A stretch of 57,545 nucleotides of DNA, taken from the NCBI GenBank assembly GCA_050943495.1, contig JBMNPH010000013.1:1-57545 (forward strand), read 5' to 3'. The notes below the pieces were generated by a model. It searched no databases, had not been told where the DNA came from, and was given only the letters and a program-made list of their open reading frames with translations. Position 1 is the stretch's first letter. Each line of letters begins with the position of its first letter. The position numbers and the translations under genes are program-made. This document shows, one piece after another, positions 16,604 to 25,876 of the stretch. This stretch comes from Merdivicinus sp050943495. GTDB lineage: Bacteria; Bacillota; Clostridia; Oscillospirales; Ruminococcaceae.

Positions 16604-17259
16604 AGCCAAAAGCTGCCCTCAAATTCGCTGTTGATGGTTTCATGACGATTGCTCTGCTTTTCTTAATGGGATATCAGCTTTGGGGAGAAGCACCTCACGA
16701 ATGGGTGGGCACTGGAATGTTCCTTCTTTTTATCATCCACCATATTCTGAATGGATATTGGCATAAAAGCCTGTCCACAGGTAAATATTCTGCTCTGCGT
16801 ATTTTAACGCTCTGCATAGATTGCCTTTTGCTGATTTCCATGCTTGTTCAAATGTATAGCGGAATTGTCATGTCACGCTATGTGTTTCATTTTTTGCCGT
16901 TTAATGGTGGTATGGCATTGGCTCGTCGGCTTCATATTCTCGGATCATATTGGGGCTTTCTATTAATGAGCCTGCATTTAGGTCTACACTGGAATATGAT
17001 TTTAGGAATCTTCCGAAATGCGGCAAAGATTAAAAGCAAATCAAAAGTTCGCAGTATTATCGCTTTCATTGTAGGATTGGTTGTCGCCGGATATGGCGTA
17101 TGGGCATTTATCGGCAGAGATTTTCCGACCTATCTGTTTTTAAAAAGCGAGTTTGTATTTTGGGATTACAGCGAATCCAGGATTTTGTTTTACATGGATT
17201 ATTTGGCCCTTATGGGACTTTGTATTTTTATCGCTCATTACAGCACGAAATTTAAATGA
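16600..17259 (+). CDS. DUF4405 family membrane protein, cytochrome b-like
   Basis: 219 residues with about five hydrophobic helices and paired histidines on helices (MFLLFIIHHILNGYWHK; LHLGLHWNMILGI) of the kind that hold heme in DUF4405 proteins. It begins in an ATGA overlap with the CMD gene and ends the operon. It may link the flavodoxins to membrane quinones. Heme binding is inferred from the His pattern only. Confidence 0.78.
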   Translation: MKPKAALKFAVDGFMTIALLFLMGYQLWGEAPHEWVGTGMFLLFIIHHILNGYWHKSLSTGKYSALRILTLCIDCLLLISMLVQMYSGIVMSRYVFHFLPFNGGMALARRLHILGSYWGFLLMSLHLGLHWNMILGIFRNAAKIKSKSKVRSIIAFIVGLVVAGYGVWAFIGRDFPTYLFLKSEFVFWDYSESRILFYMDYLALMGLCIFIAHYSTKFK

Positions 17260-17315
17260 AACCGTATAAAATAACTTTGCGATATCTATTTGATCACATA
17301 ACCAGAAACACAGCA

Positions 17316-17351
17316 GAACGCGCACTCATGCCAAATGAGTGCGCGTTTTCG
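17316..17351 (+). terminator. Terminator hairpin, copy C of the dispersed family
   Basis: Stem ACGCGCACTCAT / ATGAGTGCGCGT followed by TTTTCGTTG; identical in its left arm to copy B at 7218. Upstream, GATATCTATTTGATCACA resembles the body of the 97-nt element, with a shortened middle. The rest of 17260-17481 holds no gene. Confidence 0.8.
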
Positions 17352-17481
17352 TTGTAGAACAAAAAGCAAAAATTCGGGAACAAAAATCCTAATTTCCAAG
17401 AAACTCATTGAAAGGTAATATATTTCAAAGTAAACTGAAAGAAAATAGATTGTAATTACGATATGTCAGAGGTGAACCAAG

Positions 17482-20400
17482 GTGCCAGATAAAATCAGGA
17501 TTTATCAGGGGGATCATATCAAAACGCTCCCATTGAAACCAACAGAAAGCATTTCCTTTGGTGAGGATAGTCCTGACAATCCATTTCCGAAAGGAAGCTG
17601 TAAAGGGAATTCGATCCGGTTTGCTTATCAGAAAGATGGCTGGACCGTTATTTGTAAGGGAATGGTGCGGAGAAGGGGAGAAGTGATTGGCATCGCAGAG
17701 GTGCAGGATGGAGATTTGTTTGTATTAAATGAGGAATCCCATTTTGCCGTGCAATTTCTTCGGGAAAAAAGCGGCGAAACCGTGACAGTTTCACTGGAGG
17801 CTGTACCGGAATTGTTGATTGGACGCGGTACAAATTGTTCGCTGCAGTTGTTGGACAAGCGGGTATCCGGGAACCATGCGAGGATTTATCTGGATCAGAA
17901 AAAATGGCATATCTGCGACTTGAATAGCACCAATGGGACCTATGTCAACGGCAAACGAATCCATGAAATGATTCTCAAAGACAACGATTCCATTACCATT
18001 GGGCCTTATGAATTGATGTTCACCTCGGGTAAGCTGGTTATTTCCGGAAGAGAGCCTAAAACCATTATTTCCAGATTTTCTTCCGAACAAAATAAACCAG
18101 CTCCAGTTCGGGTAGAATATCCCAACTTCAGCCGTTCTCCCCGGTTGCTCCGGGAACGTCCCACAGGAAGAATCGAGATTGAAGCAGCCCCCAGCATTGG
18201 AAATAAACCGGAAATAAACTGGCTTACCGTGTTGCTGCCGGTATTGGGGTCCCTGGGAGTTTCCCTTCTTATGACGGTGTTTACGGCAGGATTTGGCATG
18301 ATTTTTTCCGTACCAATGATGCTGATTGGGGTACTGGTGACCGTTGTGAATTACCGGACACAATCCAAAAAATTCACGCAGACGGAAACGGCGCTGCGGC
18401 AAAAATATCAGCAGTACATTCATTCCTGTGAGAAACAGCTGGAGGAGGCTGCCTGTAAGCAACGAGACGCCTTGCTGGATTCCAATCCATCGCCGGAACA
18501 GTGCCTGCGAATGGCTCGGGAAATGGATCGCCGGCTTTGGGAACGGACAGCATCCGACGGAGATTTTCTTTCATTACGGGTTGGACTGGGAGAGGAACCT
18601 CTGAGTCTTGCGGTTCAAACGCCAAAAGTTGGATTCGTTCTTCAGGAGAATGATTTGCTTCGGATGCCGCAGCAGGTTGCCCAGCGCTACAGCCATGTGA
18701 ATGACATTCCGATTTTATGCGATTTGAAGCACAGTCCCAGTCTTGGGGTAGTGGGGGAACGACGTGCTTGTTTGCAAATTGTATACGCGCTGCTGACCCA
18801 GGCGGCTGTCCATCACGGGTATGACGACCTTAGGATTGTGGCGATTTTTCCGCAGGAAGAACGGGAAAAGTGGGAATGGGTGCGGTGGCTTCCCCATACA
18901 TACGATGAAACCCGTACTTACCGGAATATTGCCTGTACCAGATATGAAGCCGCTCAAGTATTTTCCAAGCTGGAAAAGGAATTTCAGCGCCGCAGTGCCA
19001 ATCAGGCGGACGCATGGGGAAAAGCGGTTTCCTCCCTGCCGCATTACCTGTTTGTGGTTGGGGACCTCCGTTTGCTGCAAGGACTGCCGGCTGCGGATTA
19101 TCTGCTGCGGAATGATACCGGTTTGGGCATCAGCAGTGTGCTTTTGGGAGAAAATCTTCAGGCTTTGCCCGGAAATGTGGTGCAGATTGCGGAAATTCAA
19201 GGCAATAATGGCAGTGTGTTGTATCACCGGGAACAGCCGGAAGCAAAACAGGCATTTCAGCCGGACGTGATTTCTGCGGCAGATTGTGAGGAATTGGCCC
19301 GGGCGTTGGCGCCGATTCGGCTGCCGGAGAAAAAAGAAGCCGGACATCTCCCGGACAGTATCACGTTTTTGGAAGGTTATCGCGTGCAGCGTCCGGAACA
19401 GCTGGATATTGGGGATTTTTGGAAAAATTCGTGCAGTTACAAGTCTTTGTCTGTCCCCATCGGGATCAAAGCCGGCGGCACCACCTTTTCGTTTGATATC
19501 CACGAAAAGCACAGTGGACCTCACGGCTTGGTAGCTGGTACCAATGGCAGCGGAAAATCGGAAATGGCCCAGAGCTGGATTGCCTCGATGGCCCTCCAAT
19601 TTTCCCCTCGAGATGTGAATTTCGTGCTGGTGGATTTCAAAGGAACCAGCCTTTTGCAGCCTTTTCGGAAGCTGCCCCATTTGGCGGGCAGTATTTCCAA
19701 TCTGGATAAAGATATTGAACGTTGTCTGCTGGCTTTGGACAATGAAATTGAGCGTCGGCAGATTTTGGTGGACCGGTATGGGGTACATGATATTCTGGGA
19801 TACCAAGCCAAACGCCGCATCAATCCCGAAATGGAGGAAATGCCGTTTCTCATTCTGGTAATCGACGAATTCGCGGATTTTAAGGCGCAGTATCCGGATT
19901 TTACCGGACCTTTGAACCACATTTTCCGCGGAGGGCGCGCATTGGGAATTTACACGGTGATTATGACCCAGAAACCCGCCGGAGTCGTGACAGAACAGAT
20001 GACCGCCAACGCCAATTTCCGTTGGTGCTTAAAAGTGATGTCGGAAAGTGACAGCCGGGAAATGCTGGGAATCAGCGATGCTGCTTACCTGACGAAACCT
20101 GGCCGGAGTTACGTGAAAATCGGAATGGGCGTTCCAGAACTGGTGCAGCCTTTTTATTCCGGCGCGCCGTATTATCCGGATGGAAAATCGCCCCAAACAG
20201 CGCCTTTGGTGGCACGGGTTACCTTGACCGGGGAACGTCAGCCTGTTGCAGGCGTCTCCGATCAAGGAGGCAGCCATGCCAAAGGGACTCAGCTGGAGGC
20301 GGTTGTGGGAACGATTGCGGATTATTGCCGCCGAAATAAAATTGCGCCGGCGAAGCAGATTTGGAATGCGCCGCTGCCTGAAAAGCTGGATTTGGCCCAG

Positions 20401-21948
20401 ATACTGCCGGCCGGCAGGCTTTGGGAGAATCCTGCCGACTGGACAGAAGGTATGCAGGCTCCGGTTGGATACATCGGATTTGTGGATGACCCGGCCAATC
20501 AACAGCAAACAGTCCTTACCCATAATTTCTGGCAGGATGGACATTTGCTGGTGTATGGGATGCCTCTATCCGGTAAAACAACCTTTCTCCAAACCCTGCT
20601 TCTCAGCTTGTACAGCCAATATAGTCCGGCTCAAATCCAATGCTATCTGACAGAGTTCAGCGGATTTGGGCTGCGCAGCATGGAAAAATTCCCTCATACC
20701 GGCGGTGTGGCCGGGGATGATGAGCCAGCGCAAATTCAAAAGATCTTAAATTTGTTCTCCAAAGAACTGGAACAGCGGAAACAGATTTTCAGAAAAACTG
20801 GTGTCAGCACGATCTCTGCTTTTGCGGATACTGGTGAACAGGTTCTGCCAATATGGGTTCTGGTAATCGATAACCTGAATCTGGCTGGCGTTGTTTTGCC
20901 GGAATGTCTGGATACGATTGAACAGATTTCCCGGGAAGGGGAGGCTTTTGGCCTTTACATCGCCGCTTCTGTAACAGGTGCTTCGGGTTTGAGCTACCGT
21001 TTGACCCAGAATTTTAAGACCGTCATGACCTTACAGCTTACCGACCGGCTGGATTATGCACAGCTGGTTGGGCGGGTGACGGCCAATATTCCCAAGCCGG
21101 TTATGGGCCGAGGGCTTATCAGCGGACCACTGGAATTTCAGACCGGTATTGTATACGCGGCATCCAACGATGGAAAACGAGCGGCATATCTGCGCGAATT
21201 GGCCGAAGGAATGGCGGCCTGCTGGACAGGACCGCTTCCCAGAAAAATTCTGTCCATGCCCGAACGAATCCCTTATGGCTCTGTACAAGGAAAACCTCTC
21301 GTTTTGGGGCTTTCCCATCGGGATGTTTCCCCGGTATGCCTGCCTCTTGGAAAAATAACCAGTCTTCTTATCAGTGAAGGCAGCCATCCTGCCATTATGG
21401 AACATCTGCTTTCCTTGTTATTGAAACAGATGTCCGCTTTAGAAGATATAACCATTTTGATTTGCTCTCCGGTTCTGACCTGTCCAGGTGCGCAAATCGT
21501 GCGGGACCCGGCAGAATTGAGGAATTCGCTTGATTCCTTGGTGCCGGAATTAAAGGCGAGACAGACCGTTTATCGCCAGGATTCCAGCCATAGTTTCCCG
21601 CCTGTCGTGATTGTACTGGATCAGTTGGAATCTCTTATTGAGGCAGCCGGAATGGACACAGTGGCCAGGTTGGAAGCATTTATTCGGCTGGGAGAAGGTC
21701 TGGGTTTGACCGTCATCGGGGTGGATACCGCCCAGAATGTGGAACGCAGCTATTTTACTCAGAATATCCTGATGGAGACACTTCATGAGGGGCCGATTTT
21801 GCTGACAGGAGGATCGGCGGATGAGCATCGGATTGTGGATACAATCGCCCTGAGGCGGGAATTTCCTGGGACATTCCCGCCGGATTTGGTAGTGCTGGCG
21901 CAGGATGGCGAATTTTTGGGAATTAAGAAAATGAGCTGTGAGGAATAG
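17482..21948 (+). CDS. essC: Type VII secretion EssC-like motor ATPase with FHA domain
   Basis: 1488 residues with a GTG start 9 nt after AGAGGT. Residues about 105-190 form an FHA domain (LIGRGTNCSLQLLDKRVSGNH, DLNSTNGTYVNG), which binds phosphothreonine. Two membrane helices lie at about 250-295 (NWLTVLLPVLGSLGVSLLM; FSVPMMLIGVLVTVV). The first FtsK/SpoIIIE ATPase domain has Walker A AGTNGSGKSE near residue 685 and Walker B FLILVIDEFAD. The second has GMPLSGKTT near residue 1026. A third, near 1290, lacks Walker A. This is the plan of EssC/YukB, the hexameric motor that drives WXG proteins through the membrane. WXG and YukD-like genes follow within 3 kb. Confidence 0.9.
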   Translation: MPDKIRIYQGDHIKTLPLKPTESISFGEDSPDNPFPKGSCKGNSIRFAYQKDGWTVICKGMVRRRGEVIGIAEVQDGDLFVLNEESHFAVQFLREKSGETVTVSLEAVPELLIGRGTNCSLQLLDKRVSGNHARIYLDQKKWHICDLNSTNGTYVNGKRIHEMILKDNDSITIGPYELMFTSGKLVISGREPKTIISRFSSEQNKPAPVRVEYPNFSRSPRLLRERPTGRIEIEAAPSIGNKPEINWLTVLLPVLGSLGVSLLMTVFTAGFGMIFSVPMMLIGVLVTVVNYRTQSKKFTQTETALRQKYQQYIHSCEKQLEEAACKQRDALLDSNPSPEQCLRMAREMDRRLWERTASDGDFLSLRVGLGEEPLSLAVQTPKVGFVLQENDLLRMPQQVAQRYSHVNDIPILCDLKHSPSLGVVGERRACLQIVYALLTQAAVHHGYDDLRIVAIFPQEEREKWEWVRWLPHTYDETRTYRNIACTRYEAAQVFSKLEKEFQRRSANQADAWGKAVSSLPHYLFVVGDLRLLQGLPAADYLLRNDTGLGISSVLLGENLQALPGNVVQIAEIQGNNGSVLYHREQPEAKQAFQPDVISAADCEELARALAPIRLPEKKEAGHLPDSITFLEGYRVQRPEQLDIGDFWKNSCSYKSLSVPIGIKAGGTTFSFDIHEKHSGPHGLVAGTNGSGKSEMAQSWIASMALQFSPRDVNFVLVDFKGTSLLQPFRKLPHLAGSISNLDKDIERCLLALDNEIERRQILVDRYGVHDILGYQAKRRINPEMEEMPFLILVIDEFADFKAQYPDFTGPLNHIFRGGRALGIYTVIMTQKPAGVVTEQMTANANFRWCLKVMSESDSREMLGISDAAYLTKPGRSYVKIGMGVPELVQPFYSGAPYYPDGKSPQTAPLVARVTLTGERQPVAGVSDQGGSHAKGTQLEAVVGTIADYCRRNKIAPAKQIWNAPLPEKLDLAQILPAGRLWENPADWTEGMQAPVGYIGFVDDPANQQQTVLTHNFWQDGHLLVYGMPLSGKTTFLQTLLLSLYSQYSPAQIQCYLTEFSGFGLRSMEKFPHTGGVAGDDEPAQIQKILNLFSKELEQRKQIFRKTGVSTISAFADTGEQVLPIWVLVIDNLNLAGVVLPECLDTIEQISREGEAFGLYIAASVTGASGLSYRLTQNFKTVMTLQLTDRLDYAQLVGRVTANIPKPVMGRGLISGPLEFQTGIVYAASNDGKRAAYLRELAEGMAACWTGPLPRKILSMPERIPYGSVQGKPLVLGLSHRDVSPVCLPLGKITSLLISEGSHPAIMEHLLSLLLKQMSALEDITILICSPVLTCPGAQIVRDPAELRNSLDSLVPELKARQTVYRQDSSHSFPPVVIVLDQLESLIEAAGMDTVARLEAFIRLGEGLGLTVIGVDTAQNVERSYFTQNILMETLHEGPILLTGGSADEHRIVDTIALRREFPGTFPPDLVVLAQDGEFLGIKKMSCEE

Positions 21949-21965
21949 CGCGGAAAGGAGATAAA

Positions 21966-22370
21966 ATGGCTTATACATACGCGGAATACGACGCCCTGAT
22001 CAAGAAAAAGGACGCAGTACAGCAGGATATTCGGAATATGAAGAAAGCCAAGCTGCAACTGATGGAATATCTGGACAGTTCCGGCCCCTGCGCCGCCCAA
22101 TATCTGAGAAATGCCTGGACGAAAATTGCCGCTGGGGACAGTTGGACCGGCGCGCCTGCCAACAGCGCCATGAATTCCCTCAAGGGGCTGGAGGAGACGG
22201 CAATCGGGCTGGCCTCCTACATTGCCTCCACCTGCGACGCCATTCTCACGGAACTGGAACAGGAGGATCATGAACTGTCCCTGGAGGCGGGAAGGGCAGC
22301 GGCGGATCTGGACCTTTTGGGAAATATCGAAGCCCTGGGTCGATCCTTTACTGGGGACATGAGGAGGTAA
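21966..22370 (+). CDS. Atypical WXG-like T7SS protein (134 aa)
   Basis: 134 residues, 18 nt after essC with GGAAAGGAG. It is almost wholly helical: a first helix (YDALIKKKDAVQQDIRNMKKA), a break around W60-T-G (GDSWTGAPANSAMNSL), and a second helix running to the end. The helix-WxG-helix layout is that of WXG100/ESAT-6 proteins, but it is longer and has no C-terminal YxxxD/E signal in the usual place. It may be a substrate or a structural partner. No family name is certain. Confidence 0.65.
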   Translation: MAYTYAEYDALIKKKDAVQQDIRNMKKAKLQLMEYLDSSGPCAAQYLRNAWTKIAAGDSWTGAPANSAMNSLKGLEETAIGLASYIASTCDAILTELEQEDHELSLEAGRAAADLDLLGNIEALGRSFTGDMRR

Positions 22371-22376
22371 GTGGTT

Positions 22377-22922
22377 ATGCAGAGCGTATCCATCCAGCTT
22401 TCGGAACAAGCTCTGGGACAACTGCTGGCTACTATGCCCGTTGGAGGGCATTCGCTGCTGCCGGAATCGGAGTATTCTCCGAAAAAATTTTTGTCAGCCC
22501 GCCGGGAGTTGGAAGCTGCGGGATTGGTGGAACTGGATTTTGACGGTTCCCTGCATCCCCGACCATTATTGGCGAGGATGCTTTGGAATTTGCAGAAATT
22601 TGAAAGTGTAATGCGGATACAAGCCGCCGGACGTACCATCTATTTCATCAAAGGACCGGTGGATCTTTTGCAGATTCGCTGGGATTCGGAGGAAGTACCC
22701 TGGAAAATGGCACTGCGCCCCTTGTCGGAGGCGGAGTGGATGGCCAAGCACTGTTTGTATTCGGAAGAAGAATGGGAAATTGTAACCCAAGTTGGCGGGG
22801 AATATCCGCCGTTATTTACCCGGGTCAGCGCTCCCCGGGAGAATCTGGGGGAGTGGGAAAAAATCATCCGGGAACACCTGGGAAAATTTTACGGAAAGGC
22901 GGCGGGAAAGGATGCCGGATGA
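22377..22922 (+). CDS. T7SS-associated protein with EspG-like pattern
   Basis: 181 residues from the ATG at 22377, which is 8 nt after GAGGAGGT; a GTG at 22371 is the alternative. The order is an N-terminal 'LSEQALGQLLAT' helix, then ARRELEAAGLVELDFDGSL, HPRPLLARMLWNL and strands up to about 120, then helices. This resembles the EspG fold of actinobacterial ESX chaperones (short helix, 'L..RGL....G.l.P.L..ll..l'). No other family was recognised. Its stop overlaps the next start by 11 nt. Identity as an EspG-like chaperone is an inference. Confidence 0.5.
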   Translation: MQSVSIQLSEQALGQLLATMPVGGHSLLPESEYSPKKFLSARRELEAAGLVELDFDGSLHPRPLLARMLWNLQKFESVMRIQAAGRTIYFIKGPVDLLQIRWDSEEVPWKMALRPLSEAEWMAKHCLYSEEEWEIVTQVGGEYPPLFTRVSAPRENLGEWEKIIREHLGKFYGKAAGKDAG

Positions 22923-23136
22923 AGTGATCGTTACCGTGGTGGCGGGTTCAAAACAGCTTGACTACTCGCTGCCTGCCCGGATTCCCATAAAGGACTGGAT
23001 CGAAATTCTGACGGGGGATTTGGGCGCCGGGGAAACAGGTGTTCTGCGCTGCCGGGGAGAACGCCTGGATTCGTCTCGTTCCTTAGCCTCCTACGGTGTC
23101 TGGGACGGTGCGGTCCTGATTTTTGAGAAGGAATAG
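22912..23136 (+). CDS. YukD/EsaB-like ubiquitin-fold protein
   Basis: 74 residues from the ATG at 22912, GGGAAAGG upstream, overlapping the preceding gene. The pattern VIVTVVAGSKQLDYSLPARI, a helix around DWIEILTG, VLRCRGERLDSSRSLASYG and VWDGAVLIFEKE matches the beta-grasp (ubiquitin-like) fold of YukD/EsaB, with the 'L....V.dGd.L.l' ending. These small cytosolic proteins are core accessory parts of Firmicute T7SS. No C-terminal Gly-Gly is present, as usual for YukD. Confidence 0.75.
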   Translation: MPDEVIVTVVAGSKQLDYSLPARIPIKDWIEILTGDLGAGETGVLRCRGERLDSSRSLASYGVWDGAVLIFEKE

Positions 23137-23148
23137 GAGGCGGGAGCA

Positions 23149-24588
23149 GTGCAAGAAATGCTGGAACCCATCGGATACCGAAACATTCAGAAGGATGTGG
23201 AACAGGCGGTGGAATGCCTTCGGAAAACCTTCGACGCTTTCGGATTACAGCAAAACCTGATTGCCAAACTGGACAAAAGCGGCCAGCTTGCCGACTGCCG
23301 GAAAAGTGTGGCCAAATGCCTCTCGAAATCCCAGGAAATGTGGGATAATCTGGATATCTACCTGGCGGATTACCAGTGCGTCCAGAAGGAGGGTACCTCC
23401 GCCCTGACCCAGGAACAGCTGAATGAATACCGTTCCGGCAAGTTCTGGGAACTGACCGGCGTGGGCGCGGCGATTACCGGCTATATGAGCTATCAGTTCC
23501 GCTTTCAGGCCGGCAAGAGCTTTGCGGAGGATTATAACGACCTTTACCAGTTCAAAAATGGCAAAATTTTCTGGCAGGCCACCTTTTTTTCCGGGTTCGG
23601 GGAGCTTGCAAACTATGAACTGTGGTTCGGGGGACAGGATTACATCGACGAACGGATTCAGGATGCCTTGAAGTCCATGCTCCAAGGCATCCCGGATATC
23701 GCCGTGGAGGAACGGTTCAGCACGGGGTTCGTGAAAAAAATGGGAGAAGAGCTGGGCATTGAAAACGCCGACGACTGGTTCGATCAGGTTAACAACCTGG
23801 TGAGCCAATATGCCGCCAGTAAAAAGCCCATAGATGAGCTGTTGAAGGATGAGAAATTCCAGGAGCTTCTGGACACCATGACCGGGGAAGAGTCGGAAAT
23901 CTATCTGAAAATGCTGGAAAAGGTCTACGACCGGGCGCAGACTCTTTCGGATATTGTGGGGAATACGGCCAAGGTCTACGGCTACATTGACAAAGGGCTG
24001 AAATTTATTGATTACTGCTTATGCGACTATTCGGAACAGGTGGTCTATCTGGACAGTATGCGGGACGCTTTGCTGAACGCAGGATTCCAGTCCGGGGGCG
24101 TACTGGAACAGATTGAAAAAGTCCGGGATGATTTCACCAAAGCCTACCTGACCGATACGGATAAGCTGATGGAAAAGCTGGAGGATTACGCCGCAGACAA
24201 GGGCATCGACAAGATAAAAGACCAGCTGATGACCTCTATCCCTGTACTAAAGAAAATCGACCTGGGGCTGACCATTCTGGATACCGGGGCGGATATCGCC
24301 TTTGCTGACCAGAAAAGCGCCTATGAAGCCCTTTCCGGATACGCTTTGATGGATTACTCCCTGACTCAGTCCTACGAGCGCTATGTGGAGCTCATGGAAT
24401 ACGGCGTCGCCACTCAGGCGGACATGGAGGAGGCGGACCGGATTTTCCAGATGCTTCACTCCCTGAAGATCCAGGAGTACGACGAAATGCGGAACCTCTG
24501 CAAAGGGAAAAACCAAGAGCTTTACGACCTGTACACCCAGAAATATGAGGAACTGAAAAGTTTTGAAAAGCAGTATATGGCCAGTTGA
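23149..24588 (+). CDS. T7SS-locus helical protein, possible substrate or scaffold (479 aa)
   Basis: 479 residues, with GTG start 12 nt after the YukD gene and AGGAGG upstream. It is mostly predicted helical and acidic. A mildly hydrophobic stretch near residues 100-120 (FWELTGVGAAITGYMSYQFRF) is followed by aromatic-rich segments and long helices. The N-terminal 70 residues (DVEQAVECLRKTFDAFGLQQ and onward) could be a helical hairpin like an LXG or WXG module, but no LxG motif is seen. No toxin domain was recognised at the C-terminus. Its place between YukD and WXG100 suggests a secreted or structural part. Unknown function. Confidence 0.6.
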   Translation: MQEMLEPIGYRNIQKDVEQAVECLRKTFDAFGLQQNLIAKLDKSGQLADCRKSVAKCLSKSQEMWDNLDIYLADYQCVQKEGTSALTQEQLNEYRSGKFWELTGVGAAITGYMSYQFRFQAGKSFAEDYNDLYQFKNGKIFWQATFFSGFGELANYELWFGGQDYIDERIQDALKSMLQGIPDIAVEERFSTGFVKKMGEELGIENADDWFDQVNNLVSQYAASKKPIDELLKDEKFQELLDTMTGEESEIYLKMLEKVYDRAQTLSDIVGNTAKVYGYIDKGLKFIDYCLCDYSEQVVYLDSMRDALLNAGFQSGGVLEQIEKVRDDFTKAYLTDTDKLMEKLEDYAADKGIDKIKDQLMTSIPVLKKIDLGLTILDTGADIAFADQKSAYEALSGYALMDYSLTQSYERYVELMEYGVATQADMEEADRIFQMLHSLKIQEYDEMRNLCKGKNQELYDLYTQKYEELKSFEKQYMAS

Positions 24589-24659
24589 CCAGCTGCTTTG
24601 GATGAGACCTTAATGAGCCGGTTTTACCGGTGTAAGGATAAATTGACAAAAGGAGAATG

Positions 24660-24968
24660 ATGAATATGGCATCGACAAAAACCTCATTAGACAGCGCTGC
24701 TCTGCGCAGCTCCGCATCCCAGGTGAAGAATATCTCCAGCAATTTGGAGAATGAGCTGCATTCATTGGAGCAAGTCATCAACACCACCGCCGGTTCTTGG
24801 GAAGGCCCAGCCAAGGATTCCTTTGAGCGTTCCTTTCAGACGGTTCACAAAAAGCATTTGACCGAAATTAAGGCTGCGTTGGATCAGTACGCCAAAGCTA
24901 TGGAGTCCTTTGCTAACGCCAACGATGAACTGAGCGAAAAAGGTACCCGTTTGTTTGACATTCAGTAA
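24660..24968 (+). CDS. WXG100 family T7SS substrate/effector
   Basis: About 102 residues; ATGs at 24657, 24660 and 24666 are possible and AGGAG at 24651 fits 24660 or 24666 best. Two helices are separated by the turn GSWEGPAKDSFERSF, with W-E-G at about residue 47, the WXG motif. The length is the family's normal 100. WXG100 dimers are exported by EssC and may help to activate it. The gene is set apart by 71 nt from the preceding one and followed by a hairpin, so it may be made in excess of its neighbours. Confidence 0.9.
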   Translation: MNMASTKTSLDSAALRSSASQVKNISSNLENELHSLEQVINTTAGSWEGPAKDSFERSFQTVHKKHLTEIKAALDQYAKAMESFANANDELSEKGTRLFDIQ

Positions 24969-24983
24969 TGGGCAATTTTCAAA

Positions 24984-25030
24984 CCGGAGATTGCGGCCGT
25001 TCCGGTTGTATTCTCCGGATTATTTTATTT
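24984..25030 (+). terminator. Possible terminator/attenuator after the WXG100 gene
   Basis: CCGGAGA / TCTCCGG stem (24984-24990 and 25012-25018) with inner GC-rich pairing is followed by ATTATTTTATTTT. The tail is interrupted by A, so it may be leaky and allow read-through into the PP2C gene. Confidence 0.5.
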
Positions 25031-25045
25031 TCGGGGAGAGATTTC

Positions 25046-25876
25046 ATGAACCTGAAAATCAAGGCTGCGGCTTTAACCCATGCGGGAAAGGTGCGCGCCA
25101 ACAATGAGGACAATTTTTATCTGAATGGGCATATCCGGAAAAATCCTGCCCAAAAGGAAGCGGCAAGCGGCTTTTCAGGCAGAAGTCACAAATTCCTGGC
25201 AGCGGTTGCGGACGGTATGGGAGGACAGGAGTATGGAGAAGTGGCGTCTTTGCTGGCGGTGAAGGCGTTGCGTCCATGCGCTTTGCAGCAGGTGAAGCAA
25301 TACGCGCAGGCCTGTATCGAACAGGCGAACAATCAAATCTGTATTGAAATCGAAAAGAATGGCGGCAGACGGATGGGCTCTACTCTGACCGCGCTGTACA
25401 TAGACAAAGAAAGGGCAATCTGCTGTAATATTGGGGACAGCCGTTGCTATCTGTTCCGGGATGGGAAGCTGCACCAGCTTTCCACCGATCACAACAAAGC
25501 TGGACGGCTGGTGGAATTGGGAGTATTGACCCCGGAACAGGCTGCCCGTCATCCCAGCCGCCACGAGCTGACCCAGCATTTGGGGATATATCCGGCGGAG
25601 ATGGTGATTCAGCCAGCCTTCAGCGAGCCTTTGGAATTGAAACCGGGGGACCGTTTGCTGCTTTGCAGCGATGGCCTTACGGATATGATTTCCCAGGAAG
25701 AAATCGCTATGGTTCTGAACCGGGACGATGCGCCGGAAGCCATTTCCAGGGAATTGGTGAACCGTGCCTTAGAAAATGGTGGCCGGGATAATGTGACGGT
25801 GCTGGTAATGAGGGTGCAGGAAGCGTCCGGCCTGGGATTTTGCCAACTTTGGAACAGAAAGGAAAAACAGGAATGA
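25046..25876 (+). CDS. PP2C-type Ser/Thr protein phosphatase
   Basis: 276 residues from the ATG at 25046 with GGGGAGAG upstream. The metal- and phosphate-binding motifs are all visible: VRANNEDNF, AAVADGMGGQEYGEVAS, GSTLTALYIDK, NIGDSRCYLFRDGKL, LLLCSDGLTDM and GGRDNVTVLVMRV. It should remove phosphate from Thr/Ser of proteins in the cytosol. Close to two Ser/Thr kinases and an FHA-bearing EssC, it is the natural off-switch of a phospho-regulated secretion system. Its stop overlaps the next ATG (ATGA). Confidence 0.92.
   Translation: MNLKIKAAALTHAGKVRANNEDNFYLNGHIRKNPAQKEAASGFSGRSHKFLAAVADGMGGQEYGEVASLLAVKALRPCALQQVKQYAQACIEQANNQICIEIEKNGGRRMGSTLTALYIDKERAICCNIGDSRCYLFRDGKLHQLSTDHNKAGRLVELGVLTPEQAARHPSRHELTQHLGIYPAEMVIQPAFSEPLELKPGDRLLLCSDGLTDMISQEEIAMVLNRDDAPEAISRELVNRALENGGRDNVTVLVMRVQEASGLGFCQLWNRKEKQE

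Noticed and set aside
18715..19920. 401-codon minus-strand frame inside essC
   Set aside because: Mirror frame of a strongly supported ATPase gene; no start signal or domain.
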